A stretch of 64,000 nt of DNA. Origin: Flavobacterium ajazii. Its GTDB lineage: Bacteria; Bacteroidota; Bacteroidia; Flavobacteriales; Flavobacteriaceae. The notes below the pieces were generated by a model. That model was not told where the DNA came from. It made no database searches and saw only the letters and a program-made list of their open reading frames with translations. The position numbers and the translations under genes were made by a program. The DNA is taken from contig NZ_JAAEHL010000006.1 in NCBI RefSeq assembly GCF_010614725.1, positions 186,001-250,000 of the forward strand. Direction: 5' to 3'. This document shows positions 21,532 to 28,983 of the stretch, one piece after another (the stretch's first letter is position 1; each line of letters begins with the position of its first letter).

Positions 21532-21915
21532 ATGAATAATTCCGCCTCTATTCTGCTTTTGATTTTTTTGGCCCTTACATTTTTACAATCTGGCTACGAA
21601 AAAATTTTTTACTGGAAAGAAAATATTTCCTGGCTTAAAGAACATTTTTCTAAAACAGTTCTAAAAAACCAGGTACCTCTTGCTTTACTCCATCTCTTAA
21701 TTTTAGAGTTAATTTCTGGCATTTTATGTTCAGTTGGGGCAATCCAGTTATTTACAAAAAGTGGTCGTGAATATGGTTTTTACGGCGCTGTATTTTCTTG
21801 TATCTGTTTGTTAATGATGCTTTTCGGCCAAAGATTAGCTAAAGATTATGATGGTGCGAGAACCATTGTTATTTATTTTATCCCAGCTGTCATGGCTGTT
21901 TATTGGCTGAATTAA
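21532..21915 (+). CDS. DoxX-like small integral membrane protein
   Basis: 127 aa with four hydrophobic segments (about 5-22, 48-72, 82-100, 108-126) and the motif FLQSGYEKIFYWKENISWLKEHF in the first loop. The YEKI-like motif after helix 1 and the size fit the DoxX/DoxD-like family. Function in this organism is unknown. It lies between holB and the thioesterase with short gaps, suggesting cotranscription. Confidence 0.65.
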   Translation: MNNSASILLLIFLALTFLQSGYEKIFYWKENISWLKEHFSKTVLKNQVPLALLHLLILELISGILCSVGAIQLFTKSGREYGFYGAVFSCICLLMMLFGQRLAKDYDGARTIVIYFIPAVMAVYWLN

Positions 21916-21948
21916 TCAGTCGTTATTTTAAATTTTACCAAAACGAAA

Positions 21949-22461
21949 ATGAATCCAAAACATCCTTCAGAATCCTTAACTATTTTAACCGATTTAGTTT
22001 TACCGAGCGAAACAAATCCTTTAAATAACCTTTTTGGTGGTGAATTATTAGCCAGAATGGATCGTGCTGCGAGTATTTCAGCCCGAAGACATTCACGTCG
22101 GATTGTAGTTACGGCTTCAGTAAATCATGTCGCTTTTAACAGAGCTATTTCACTGGGAAGTGTTGTAACAGTCGAAGCAAAAGTTTCAAGATCATTTAAA
22201 AGCTCTATGGAAGTTTTTATTGATGTCTGGGTTGAGGACCGTGAATCCGGAAACAGGACAAAAGCAAACGAAGCCATTTATACTTTTGTTGCAGTTGATG
22301 ATACCGGAAGACCCGTAGAGGTACCTCCAATTGTACCTGAATCCGAACTTGAAATACTTCGTTTTGAAGCTGCTTTACGTCGAAAACAATTGAGTTTATT
22401 ATTGGCTGGAAAAATAAAACCCGAAGAAGCTTCAGAATTAAAGGCTTTATTTATATCTTAA
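21949..22461 (+). CDS. Acyl-CoA thioesterase, hotdog fold (YciA/BFIT-like)
   Basis: 170 aa. It hydrolyses acyl-CoA to free acid and CoA. The hotdog signature is clear: NPLNNLFGGELLARMDRAASISARRHS (the Asn and Asp that form the active site), then VTASVNHVAFNRAISLGSVVTVEAKV and SSMEVFIDVWVED. A charged C-terminal tail of about 45 residues follows, typical for the broad-specificity acyl-CoA thioesterases. Substrate range cannot be read from sequence. Confidence 0.85.
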   Translation: MNPKHPSESLTILTDLVLPSETNPLNNLFGGELLARMDRAASISARRHSRRIVVTASVNHVAFNRAISLGSVVTVEAKVSRSFKSSMEVFIDVWVEDRESGNRTKANEAIYTFVAVDDTGRPVEVPPIVPESELEILRFEAALRRKQLSLLLAGKIKPEEASELKALFIS

Positions 22462-22491
22462 AAATCTTACTTTTTTATACTCTCTCTTTCG

Positions 22492-22521
22492 TTGTCACAT
22501 CAAAAAAAAGAAGTATTTTTA
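22492..22521 (+). promoter_or_regulatory. Likely recA promoter
   Basis: TTG (22492-22494), 19 bp, TATTTTTA (22514-22521), one mismatch to TAnnTTTG. The predicted leader before the recA ATG at 22,616 is about 85-90 nt. Confidence 0.45.
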
Positions 22522-22544
22522 CAAAATTATAAGCCTAAAAAAAC

Positions 22545-22574
22545 TAAATCAGTGGTTGCTAACAAACTGATTTA
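22545..22574 (+). promoter_or_regulatory. Hairpin in the recA 5' leader
   Basis: TAAATCAGT (22545-22553) pairs with ACTGATTTA (22566-22574) around a 12-nt loop. It could also be a dyad operator, since its arms flank the start of the predicted transcript. No LexA-type box that I can recognise is present. Confidence 0.4.
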
Positions 22575-22615
22575 CCATAAAAAAGAAAAAATTATAACAA
22601 TTTAGATAAAAGAAA

Positions 22616-23623
22616 ATGAGTTCAGACAAAGATGCTAAATTAAAAGCGTTACAACTTACGCTTGATAAACTTGATAAAACCTACGGAAAAGGAACCGTAA
22701 TGAAAATGGGCGACAAAGCCATTGTAGAAGTTGAAACGATTTCTTCAGGTTCACTTGGTGTTGACTTAGCTCTTGGAGTAAATGGTTATCCAAAAGGAAG
22801 AATTATTGAAATATACGGTCCGGAATCTTCTGGTAAGACCACATTAACCTTACATGCAATTGCTGAGGCACAAAAAGCAGGCGGAATTGCCGCTTTTATT
22901 GATGCCGAACATGCTTTTGATCGAAATTATGCTGAAAAATTAGGTGTTGATATCGAAAACCTAATCATTTCACAACCAGATAATGGGGAACAAGCTTTGG
23001 AAATTGCAGAAAACCTTATACGTTCCGGGGCTATAGACATTGTTGTAATTGACTCTGTAGCAGCATTAACTCCAAAAAGTGAGATCGAAGGAGAAATGGG
23101 AGATTCAAAAATGGGACTTCATGCACGATTGATGTCTCAGGCTTTGAGAAAACTTACCGGAACTATCAGTAAAACAAACTGTACTGTTTTCTTTATCAAC
23201 CAATTGAGAGAAAAAATAGGTGTAATGTTTGGAAATCCTGAAACTACAACAGGAGGTAATGCATTAAAATTCTATGCTTCTGTACGTTTAGATATTCGCC
23301 GTTCATCACAAATTAAAGATGGTGAAAATGTTATAGGAAACAGAACTAAAGTTAAAATCGTAAAAAACAAAGTTGCTCCGCCATTTAAAACTGCCGAATT
23401 TGACATCATGTACGGAGAAGGCGTTTCTAAAACCGGAGAAATTCTAGATCTTGCTGTTGAATTTGAAATTGTTAAAAAAGCAGGATCATGGTTTAGCTAT
23501 GGAGAAACCAAACTAGGACAAGGACGTGATGCAGTTAAAACTTTGATTAAAGATAATCCAGAATTAGCTGATGAATTAGAAATAAAAATTAAAGATTATA
23601 TGAAAGAGTTAGCAAACTCTTAA
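22616..23623 (+). CDS. recA: Recombinase RecA
   Basis: 335 aa ATP-dependent strand-exchange protein for homologous repair. Walker A GPESSGKT at residues 68-75, Walker B with [22 protein letters not shown]1 region [15 protein letters not shown]2 region [24 protein letters not shown], and the C-terminal domain ending [11 protein letters not shown]. Length is standard. It is followed by a strong intrinsic terminator and is probably monocistronic. Confidence 0.97.
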   Translation: MSSDKDAKLKALQLTLDKLDKTYGKGTVMKMGDKAIVEVETISSGSLGVDLALGVNGYPKGRIIEIYGPESSGKTTLTLHAIAEAQKAGGIAAFIDAEHAFDRNYAEKLGVDIENLIISQPDNGEQALEIAENLIRSGAIDIVVIDSVAALTPKSEIEGEMGDSKMGLHARLMSQALRKLTGTISKTNCTVFFINQLREKIGVMFGNPETTTGGNALKFYASVRLDIRRSSQIKDGENVIGNRTKVKIVKNKVAPPFKTAEFDIMYGEGVSKTGEILDLAVEFEIVKKAGSWFSYGETKLGQGRDAVKTLIKDNPELADELEIKIKDYMKELANS

Positions 23624-23651
23624 CTTAAGATATTCTAAATTAATATTTTAC

Positions 23652-23692
23652 AACCCAACAGTTTTAAAAATCTGTTGGGTTTTTTATTTTTT
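23652..23692 (+). terminator. Rho-independent terminator of recA
   Basis: Stem AACCCAACAG / CTGTTGGGTT with a 10-nt loop, followed by a T run. Confidence 0.85.
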
Positions 23693-23814
23693 TTAAATAA
23701 AGACGCAACCTTTTAGAAATCTTTACATCTAATAGATAACGTAAACTTCGAAATGTATCTGTCATACGTACTTTCGAAGACTTTTTAGAATAAATTTGGT
23801 TGGTTATTCAATAA

Positions 23815-23853
23815 AAATCCGTTAGTTTTTAATTTGATACTAACGGGTTTTTA
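23815..23853 (+). terminator. Second intrinsic terminator downstream of recA
   Basis: Stem AATCCGTTAG / CTAACGGGTT (one G-U pair) followed by TTTTTATTAA. The 120 bp before it has an inverted repeat CTTCGAAA/TTTCGAAG (about 23,747-23,779). No ORF of note is present, so it may end a small RNA or back up the first terminator. Confidence 0.65.
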
Positions 23854-23978
23854 TTAATTTTTTTAAGAATTTTTTAGTTTTTTATACAACCTTTTTATTT
23901 TATGATACCCATAATATTATCATGACAATTTGAGTTTTAATCAGACTAACTATTATCAACCGTTAATATTTTTTAATC

Positions 23979-24083
23979 ATGAAAGAAAAAAAAGAAATTC
24001 TGTTGAACATAAACCGAAGAAAAACCAAATTAAAATTTAAAAAATTACTAAGATTTATTTCAGAAAAGATAATTCATAGATAA
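23979..24083 (+). CDS. Possible 34-aa basic peptide
   Basis: Short ORF encoding a very Lys/Arg-rich peptide (starts MKEKKEILLNINRRKTKLK). It lies alone between two terminators, 130 nt after the second and 36 nt before the third, which is the arrangement of an independent small transcript. I could not find a clean TAnnTTTG box. The AT-rich context makes Lys-rich chance ORFs common, so this is tentative. Confidence 0.3.
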   Translation: MKEKKEILLNINRRKTKLKFKKLLRFISEKIIHR

Positions 24084-24118
24084 AATTTTGAATAAAAAGG
24101 GGTTTTTAATTCAAAATT

Positions 24119-24150
24119 AAACCCGGTAAGTTTTAAATTTACCGGGTTTA
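24119..24150. terminator. Bidirectional terminator between recA region and plsC
   Basis: Stem AAACCCGGTAA (24119-24129) with its complement (24139-24149), flanked by A/T runs on both sides. It sits between convergent genes. Confidence 0.75.
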
Positions 24151-24165
24151 TTATTTATTATAGAC

Positions 24166-24921
24166 TTAAGAATCCTTCTTATCTTTTTTAAATTCAAGTA
24201 ATCCTTTATAAATCAATTGTCTGGTTTGATCACGAAGATCTTTCCTGTTTTCAGATGTAAGTCCTTTTGTTTCGATAAAAGCTAAAATTTTCCCTCTCAT
24301 CTTACCGGGACTTCCACTTAAAAAAGTATATGAAAAACGCTTTTTATTATCCGCAAAAACAATGGGTACAATCGGAATTTGATGATCAATTGCCAATCTA
24401 AAAGCACCGTCTTTAAACTCATCCAGCAAAATAGATTCATCATCGGGTACTCCTCCTTCAGGAAAAATACAAATACTCAGACCTTTATTAAGCCTGCTTT
24501 GAGCTCTCTTAAATACTTCATTTTTGCTTTTTGAAGAATTTCTATCCACTAAAATACAGGTTCTTTTATAGAAAAATCCAAATAACGGAATCTTTACAAG
24601 CTCTTTTTTTCCAACAAAAACAAACGGATTTTTTATAATGGCAAGCATTAACATAATATCTGTCATTGAAGTATGATTGGCTACAATCATGTAACTTTTT
24701 CCCTTTTCGAGTGTTTGCAGACGCTCAATTTTATAATAAAAACCCATTCCAAAAAGGATGAATTTAGCCCAAATTCGAGCCATTTTGAAGAAATATGGAT
24801 AACCGCTTTCGGTTATGATTGAAGCCAGTAAAAATGGCAGCATAATCAATATTGGAATAGCCATTAGGATGTAAAACCAAATGCGCCACAATATCCAAAA
24901 AATAATTTTTAATACTTTCAT
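24166..24921 (-). CDS. plsC: 1-acyl-sn-glycerol-3-phosphate acyltransferase
   Basis: 251-aa membrane-bound acyltransferase that makes phosphatidic acid from lysophosphatidic acid. Two N-terminal hydrophobic segments (about 5-37), then the catalytic HX4D motif as NHTSMTD (H83, D88), the block VGKKELVKIPLFGFFYKR, FPEGG at 153-157 for phosphate binding, and AIDHQIPIVPIVF. The motifs are complete. It stands alone on the minus strand, ending at the shared terminator. Confidence 0.88.
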   Translation of the reverse strand: MKVLKIIFWILWRIWFYILMAIPILIMLPFLLASIITESGYPYFFKMARIWAKFILFGMGFYYKIERLQTLEKGKSYMIVANHTSMTDIMLMLAIIKNPFVFVGKKELVKIPLFGFFYKRTCILVDRNSSKSKNEVFKRAQSRLNKGLSICIFPEGGVPDDESILLDEFKDGAFRLAIDHQIPIVPIVFADNKKRFSYTFLSGSPGKMRGKILAFIETKGLTSENRKDLRDQTRQLIYKGLLEFKKDKKDS

Positions 24922-25122
24922 AGCTTCAAATGTAAGAAAACAGTTGTGATTATAAATTTTTGGACAACAAGATTTTCAGAATATTTAGCCTTTTATGAAA
25001 ATAAAAAACTGAAATCTGAAAAAACTTTTAGAAAACTTTCTAATTTTTGCAGAAGAAAAAAATAAACCTTGCATGCTTTGCAAAAAAGTTTGCGAACTTT
25101 GCAGTTAGAAATAAGAACCAAA

Positions 25123-26097
25123 ATGGCAAAAATACTTACCGGAGTTCAAAGTACCGGAACACCTCACTTAGGCAATTTGTTGGGAGCAATTATTCCGGCA
25201 ATCGAATTATCGAATAATCCGGCAAACGAATCTTTTTTGTTTATTGCTGATTTACACTCGATTACACAAATTAAAGACGGCAAAACATTAAGAGAGAACA
25301 CTTACAGCACTGCAGCGGCTTGGCTTGCGTGTGGTTTAAATCCTGATCAAGTAACTTTCTACAGACAATCTGATGTGACTCAAACTGCTGAATTAACATG
25401 GTATTTAAGTTGTTTTTTTCCTTATTCAAGATTAGCTTTAGCACATTCATTCAAAGACAAAGCTGATCGTTTAGATGACGTTAATGCGGGACTTTTTACG
25501 TATCCGATGCTTATGGCAGCCGATATTTTGTTGTATGATGCTGAATTTGTTCCTGTTGGAAAAGATCAATTACAACATCTGGAAATCACTCGTGATGTCG
25601 CTTCAAGATTCAATCACCAAATGGGTGAAACCTTTGTGCTTCCGGAAGCCAAAATTCAGGAAAACATTATGCTTATTCCGGGAACAAATGGTGGTAAAAT
25701 GAGTAAATCTGCAAACAATATCATCAATATTTTTCTGGATGACAAAGCTTTACGAAAACAAGTTATGAGCATTGAAACTGACAGTACTTCACTTGAAGCA
25801 CCAAAAAATCCGGATACCTGCAACGCTTTTGCTATCTATTCTCTTTTAGCAGATGAGACTCAGATTGTTCAAATGAGAGCCAATTATTTAGGTGGAAATT
25901 ACGGTTACGGCCATGCCAAACAAGCTTTGTTTGAGCTGATTACAGAGAAATTCAAAACCGAAAGAGAAAAATACAACTACTACATTAATAACCTTGACGA
26001 AGTTGATTCCCTATTGAAAAAAGGCGCTGAAAAAGCTTCAGTTGTTGCCAATGGCGTTTTGGCAAAAGTTAGAGAAGTTCTGGGATTTGGAAAGTAA
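25123..26097 (+). CDS. trpS: Tryptophanyl-tRNA synthetase
   Basis: Charges tRNA-Trp. About 324 aa from the chosen ATG (MAKILTGVQSTGTPHLGN). The class I signatures are TPHLGN (HIGH equivalent) at the N terminus and GGKMSKSANN (KMSKS loop) mid-protein; YPMLMAADILLYDAEFVPVGKDQLQHLEITRD is the characteristic family block. The upstream in-frame ATG at 25,069 would add 18 residues of promoter-like sequence (including CTTTGCAG runs) and is rejected. A terminator follows directly. Confidence 0.95.
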   Translation: MAKILTGVQSTGTPHLGNLLGAIIPAIELSNNPANESFLFIADLHSITQIKDGKTLRENTYSTAAAWLACGLNPDQVTFYRQSDVTQTAELTWYLSCFFPYSRLALAHSFKDKADRLDDVNAGLFTYPMLMAADILLYDAEFVPVGKDQLQHLEITRDVASRFNHQMGETFVLPEAKIQENIMLIPGTNGGKMSKSANNIINIFLDDKALRKQVMSIETDSTSLEAPKNPDTCNAFAIYSLLADETQIVQMRANYLGGNYGYGHAKQALFELITEKFKTEREKYNYYINNLDEVDSLLKKGAEKASVVANGVLAKVREVLGFGK

Positions 26098-26104
26098 ATA
26101 TTAC

Positions 26105-26140
26105 AAACCCGACAGATTTAAAACTTGTCGGGTTTTTATA
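26105..26140 (+). terminator. Terminator of trpS
   Basis: AAACCCGACA (26105-26114) pairs with TGTCGGGTTT (26126-26135), then a T run. Confidence 0.85.
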
Positions 26141-26176
26141 TAAAATCTAATTTTACTGAATCACTTATAAAACAAA

Positions 26177-26554
26177 ATGTTTAGCAAAATATTTACAAAA
26201 TACCTTTCATTCCTCTTAATACCACTTTTCGGATTATGCTTTATATTGAATTATTTATTTGGAAATGAGCAATCATTTGGAATAAATAAAACTGTTGGAT
26301 GGGCATATGATTTTTCTAATCAGGTATTTTACAATGCAATCCTCTTGCCTATAAGTTTAAAACTTTTCGTAATAGGTTATTTTGTAATATTTATAATTCG
26401 AAGAAAGACAAATTTATATTTATCAATTTTTCATTTTGGTGTTATTATAATATCAATTATTTCATCCATAATTGGTTATTATTCAGTTGGTAACACATTA
26501 TGTTTACTCTCTTTATTTATATTCTTTTTCAATATAATTAAAACTTACAAATAA
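26177..26554 (+). CDS. Small four-helix membrane protein, unknown
   Basis: 125 aa, very AT-rich, with four hydrophobic stretches (about 10-28, 50-70, 75-98, 100-120). There is no family motif I know. It is wedged between the trpS terminator and the dprA 3' end, with the last base 5 bp from the convergent dprA stop. Its base composition is more AT-rich than its neighbours, so acquisition is possible. Confidence 0.55.
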   Translation: MFSKIFTKYLSFLLIPLFGLCFILNYLFGNEQSFGINKTVGWAYDFSNQVFYNAILLPISLKLFVIGYFVIFIIRRKTNLYLSIFHFGVIIISIISSIIGYYSVGNTLCLLSLFIFFFNIIKTYK

Positions 26555-26559
26555 GTAAA

Positions 26560-27660
26560 TTAAATTGCCTCAAACAATTTCCCTGGCAAAGGTCTCACAA
26601 CTCCTTTCAATTCCATATTCAATAAGATTCCTGAGATTTTAAAAATGGGTAACTCACATTGAAGAGCAATAATATCAAGCAGTTCTTTACCGTTTTTTAG
26701 TAGAAAATCATAAATCTTTTGTTCATCCAGTTCTAAATCTATAAACAATTGTTTTTGAATCGGTTTAATCTCGCTTTTTATATCCCAATTGAGCATATAA
26801 ACCAAATCAGCGGCACTAGTTATTATATTGGCCTTTTGCGTCTTTATAAGTTGATTACAACCCTGACTGTATTTGTCTGTTACACGGCCAGGAACGGCAA
26901 AAACATCCCGGTTATATTCGTTTGCCATATTCGCTGTTATTAGCGAACCTCCCCTATCTGCGGATTCGATTACAATTGTTGCTTCAGACATTCCGGCTAC
27001 GATTCTGTTTCTTCGCACAAAATTTTCCTTATCTGGATTCGTTGAACTCCAAAACTCGGTTATAAAACCTCCATTTTCCTCCATTTTAGCCATATACTTC
27101 TTATGCGCTTTTGGGTAAATCTGATTTAAACCATGAGCCAGAACTCCAATCGTCTGGAGTTTGTTTTCTATAGCCAACTGATGGGCCACAATGTCAACTC
27201 CATACGCAAAACCACTAACAATTACAGGGTTTAAAGGAGCCAGATCTTCTATCAAATCTCTGCAGAATTCAATTCCGTAAGATGTTATTTGTCTCGTACC
27301 TACAATACTGATTATTTTATTGTTATTTAAATTTATATTCCCGGCAGAAAAAATTAAAACCGGGGAATCAATGCAATGTTTTAATCGATCAGGATAATGT
27401 TCTTCCTGAAAAAAAGATGTTTTGATATTGTTTTGATCAATAAATTTCAGTTCCTGACTTGCCTTCTCAAAAACAGTTTTATCCTTTATATTTTTCAATA
27501 ATACTGCCCCAACACCATCTACAGCAGCAATTTGACTATTTTTTGCCTTGAAGATATTTTCAGCATTTCCAAAATTTGCTAATAGTTTTTTGGCCATTAT
27601 ATCTCCAACACCTTCAACTCTAAGCAAGGCTAATAAATAAAATAAATCTTGTTGTGTCAT
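26560..27660 (-). CDS. dprA: DNA-processing protein DprA
   Basis: Binds incoming single-stranded DNA and loads RecA in natural transformation. 366 aa. Helix-hairpin-helix-like start (VEGVGDIMAKKLLANFG), Rossmann-type SMF domain with ISIVGTRQITSYG, VSGFAYGVDIVAHQLAIE, TIGVLAHGLNQIYPKAHK, EFWSSTNPDKENFVRRNRIVAGMSEATIVIE, RGGSLITANMANEYNRDVFAVPG, and a C-terminal winged-helix region (ELLDIIALQCELPIFKISGILLNMELKGVVRPLPGKLF). Complete and standard length. Confidence 0.93.
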   Translation of the reverse strand: MTQQDLFYLLALLRVEGVGDIMAKKLLANFGNAENIFKAKNSQIAAVDGVGAVLLKNIKDKTVFEKASQELKFIDQNNIKTSFFQEEHYPDRLKHCIDSPVLIFSAGNINLNNNKIISIVGTRQITSYGIEFCRDLIEDLAPLNPVIVSGFAYGVDIVAHQLAIENKLQTIGVLAHGLNQIYPKAHKKYMAKMEENGGFITEFWSSTNPDKENFVRRNRIVAGMSEATIVIESADRGGSLITANMANEYNRDVFAVPGRVTDKYSQGCNQLIKTQKANIITSAADLVYMLNWDIKSEIKPIQKQLFIDLELDEQKIYDFLLKNGKELLDIIALQCELPIFKISGILLNMELKGVVRPLPGKLFEAI

Positions 27661-27889
27661 GGCTTATAATTTTTCAGAGGAAGGTACTTTTAATAAACAG
27701 GACTTGTTCATATAAAAAACAAAGATGCAAATAGAAGTAAATTCTTTCAAAAAATAAAATTTTCAGCCATTAAATATATTCTTGATATAATATTAAAATA
27801 TTTAAATTACTAAATATCAATTATATATAAAATATTTTGAATTGTTAATAAAAATTGTGAATAAATTTTTGATAACTATATTGGATGTA

Positions 27890-27897
27890 TAACTTTG
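27890..27897 (+). promoter_or_regulatory. -7 box of the HU/SPOR gene
   Basis: TAACTTTG with TTG at 27869-27871, 18 bp upstream. It lies downstream of an alternative in-frame ATG at 27,885, which therefore cannot be the start; the ATG at 27,903 is favoured. Confidence 0.6.
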
Positions 27898-27902
27898 TTA
27901 TT

Positions 27903-28865
27903 ATGAAAATCGAAACTTACATCTCACAGTTATTATATCGTTATCAGTGTGTAACGGTCCCAGGATTTGGTGCCTTTTTAACCGAAGTTCAGTCGGCACA
28001 GTTAAATGAAAGCACAAATTCGTTTTTTCCTCCTAAAAAATTGATCTCTTTTAACAGTCAAATCAAAAACAATGATGGTTTGCTGGCGAATCATATTGCA
28101 AATGCAGAAAAAACATCTTATGGTTTTGCTGTAAGTTCCATTACTTTTGAAGTTTTGAACTGGCAAAAAGAATTAGAAGAAAATGGAATTTTATATTTGA
28201 AGAATATTGGTGAAATCCGTTTAAATAGTGATAATAAATTGGTTTTCAGTCCAAATCAGCAAAATAATTATTTATCAGCATCTTTTGGTTTAAGTCCTTT
28301 CGTTTCACCAATTGTAAAGAGAGAGATTTTTGAAAAAGAAATTGAAAGGATCGAAAAGAAACTACCTGCTCAATTCCATGAAAATGAGGAGAGAAAATCT
28401 TCAAATTCTTATCTGAAATATGCCGCTATTTTTGTGTTAGCCCTTGGAATAACCGGAAGTATTGGATATCCTTTATATCAAAAGCAAATTGCTGCAGAAA
28501 CCTTAGTTGTTGAAAGTTCTGTACAGAAAAAGGTACAGAATAAAATTCAGGAAGCTACTTTTTTGATTCAGAATCCAATGCCGGCGGTAACACTTTCGGT
28601 TGATACTTCAAAAACAGAAACAGTTGAAAAAACTATGCCTTATCACATTATTGCAGGCGCTTTCAGAAGCGAAGCAAATGCAAGAAAAGCTTACAATGAA
28701 TTGATCAAAGAAGGATATGAAGCCAGAATGCTGGGCGAAAACAAACATGGCTTATTTCCCGTTTTGTATGGAAGCTATTCTACCATGTCTGAAGCTGAAA
28801 AAGCACAAAAAGAGATTCGAAAAGCTGAAAATCCTGACGCCTGGATTTTAATCGAAAATCTATAA
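27903..28865 (+). CDS. HU-domain and SPOR-domain envelope protein
   Basis: About 320 aa from the chosen start (MKIETYISQLLYRYQCVTVPGFGAF). The N-terminal 130 residues resemble the prokaryotic CCDC81-type HU domain (VTVPGFGAFLTE, FNSQIKNNDGLLANHI). One transmembrane helix lies at about 180-195 (YAAIFVLALGITGSIGYPLY). The C terminus is a SPOR domain (YHIIAGAFRSEANARKAYNELIKEGYEARMLGENKHGLFPVLYGSYSTMSEAEKAQKEI), which binds denuded peptidoglycan glycan strands at division sites. The combination is common in Bacteroidota. A terminator follows. Confidence 0.85.
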   Translation: MKIETYISQLLYRYQCVTVPGFGAFLTEVQSAQLNESTNSFFPPKKLISFNSQIKNNDGLLANHIANAEKTSYGFAVSSITFEVLNWQKELEENGILYLKNIGEIRLNSDNKLVFSPNQQNNYLSASFGLSPFVSPIVKREIFEKEIERIEKKLPAQFHENEERKSSNSYLKYAAIFVLALGITGSIGYPLYQKQIAAETLVVESSVQKKVQNKIQEATFLIQNPMPAVTLSVDTSKTETVEKTMPYHIIAGAFRSEANARKAYNELIKEGYEARMLGENKHGLFPVLYGSYSTMSEAEKAQKEIRKAENPDAWILIENL

Positions 28866-28872
28866 AATTTGA

Positions 28873-28909
28873 AAAATCCTATTCATTATAAAAACGAATA
28901 GGATTTTTT
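28873..28909 (+). terminator. Terminator of the HU/SPOR gene
   Basis: AAAATCCTATTC pairs with GAATAGGATTTT around an 11-nt loop, then TTTTTTG. Confidence 0.8.
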
Positions 28910-28983
28910 GTTTCACTTATTTAAAAAATTGCTTTCTAAAGTCTATTTTACATAATGTTTTTGCCTCTATTTCGTTCTAAAAG

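Noticed and set aside
25069..25122. Upstream start for trpS
   Set aside because: It adds 18 non-conserved residues encoded by a promoter-like region; the family N terminus begins at MAKILTGVQSTG.
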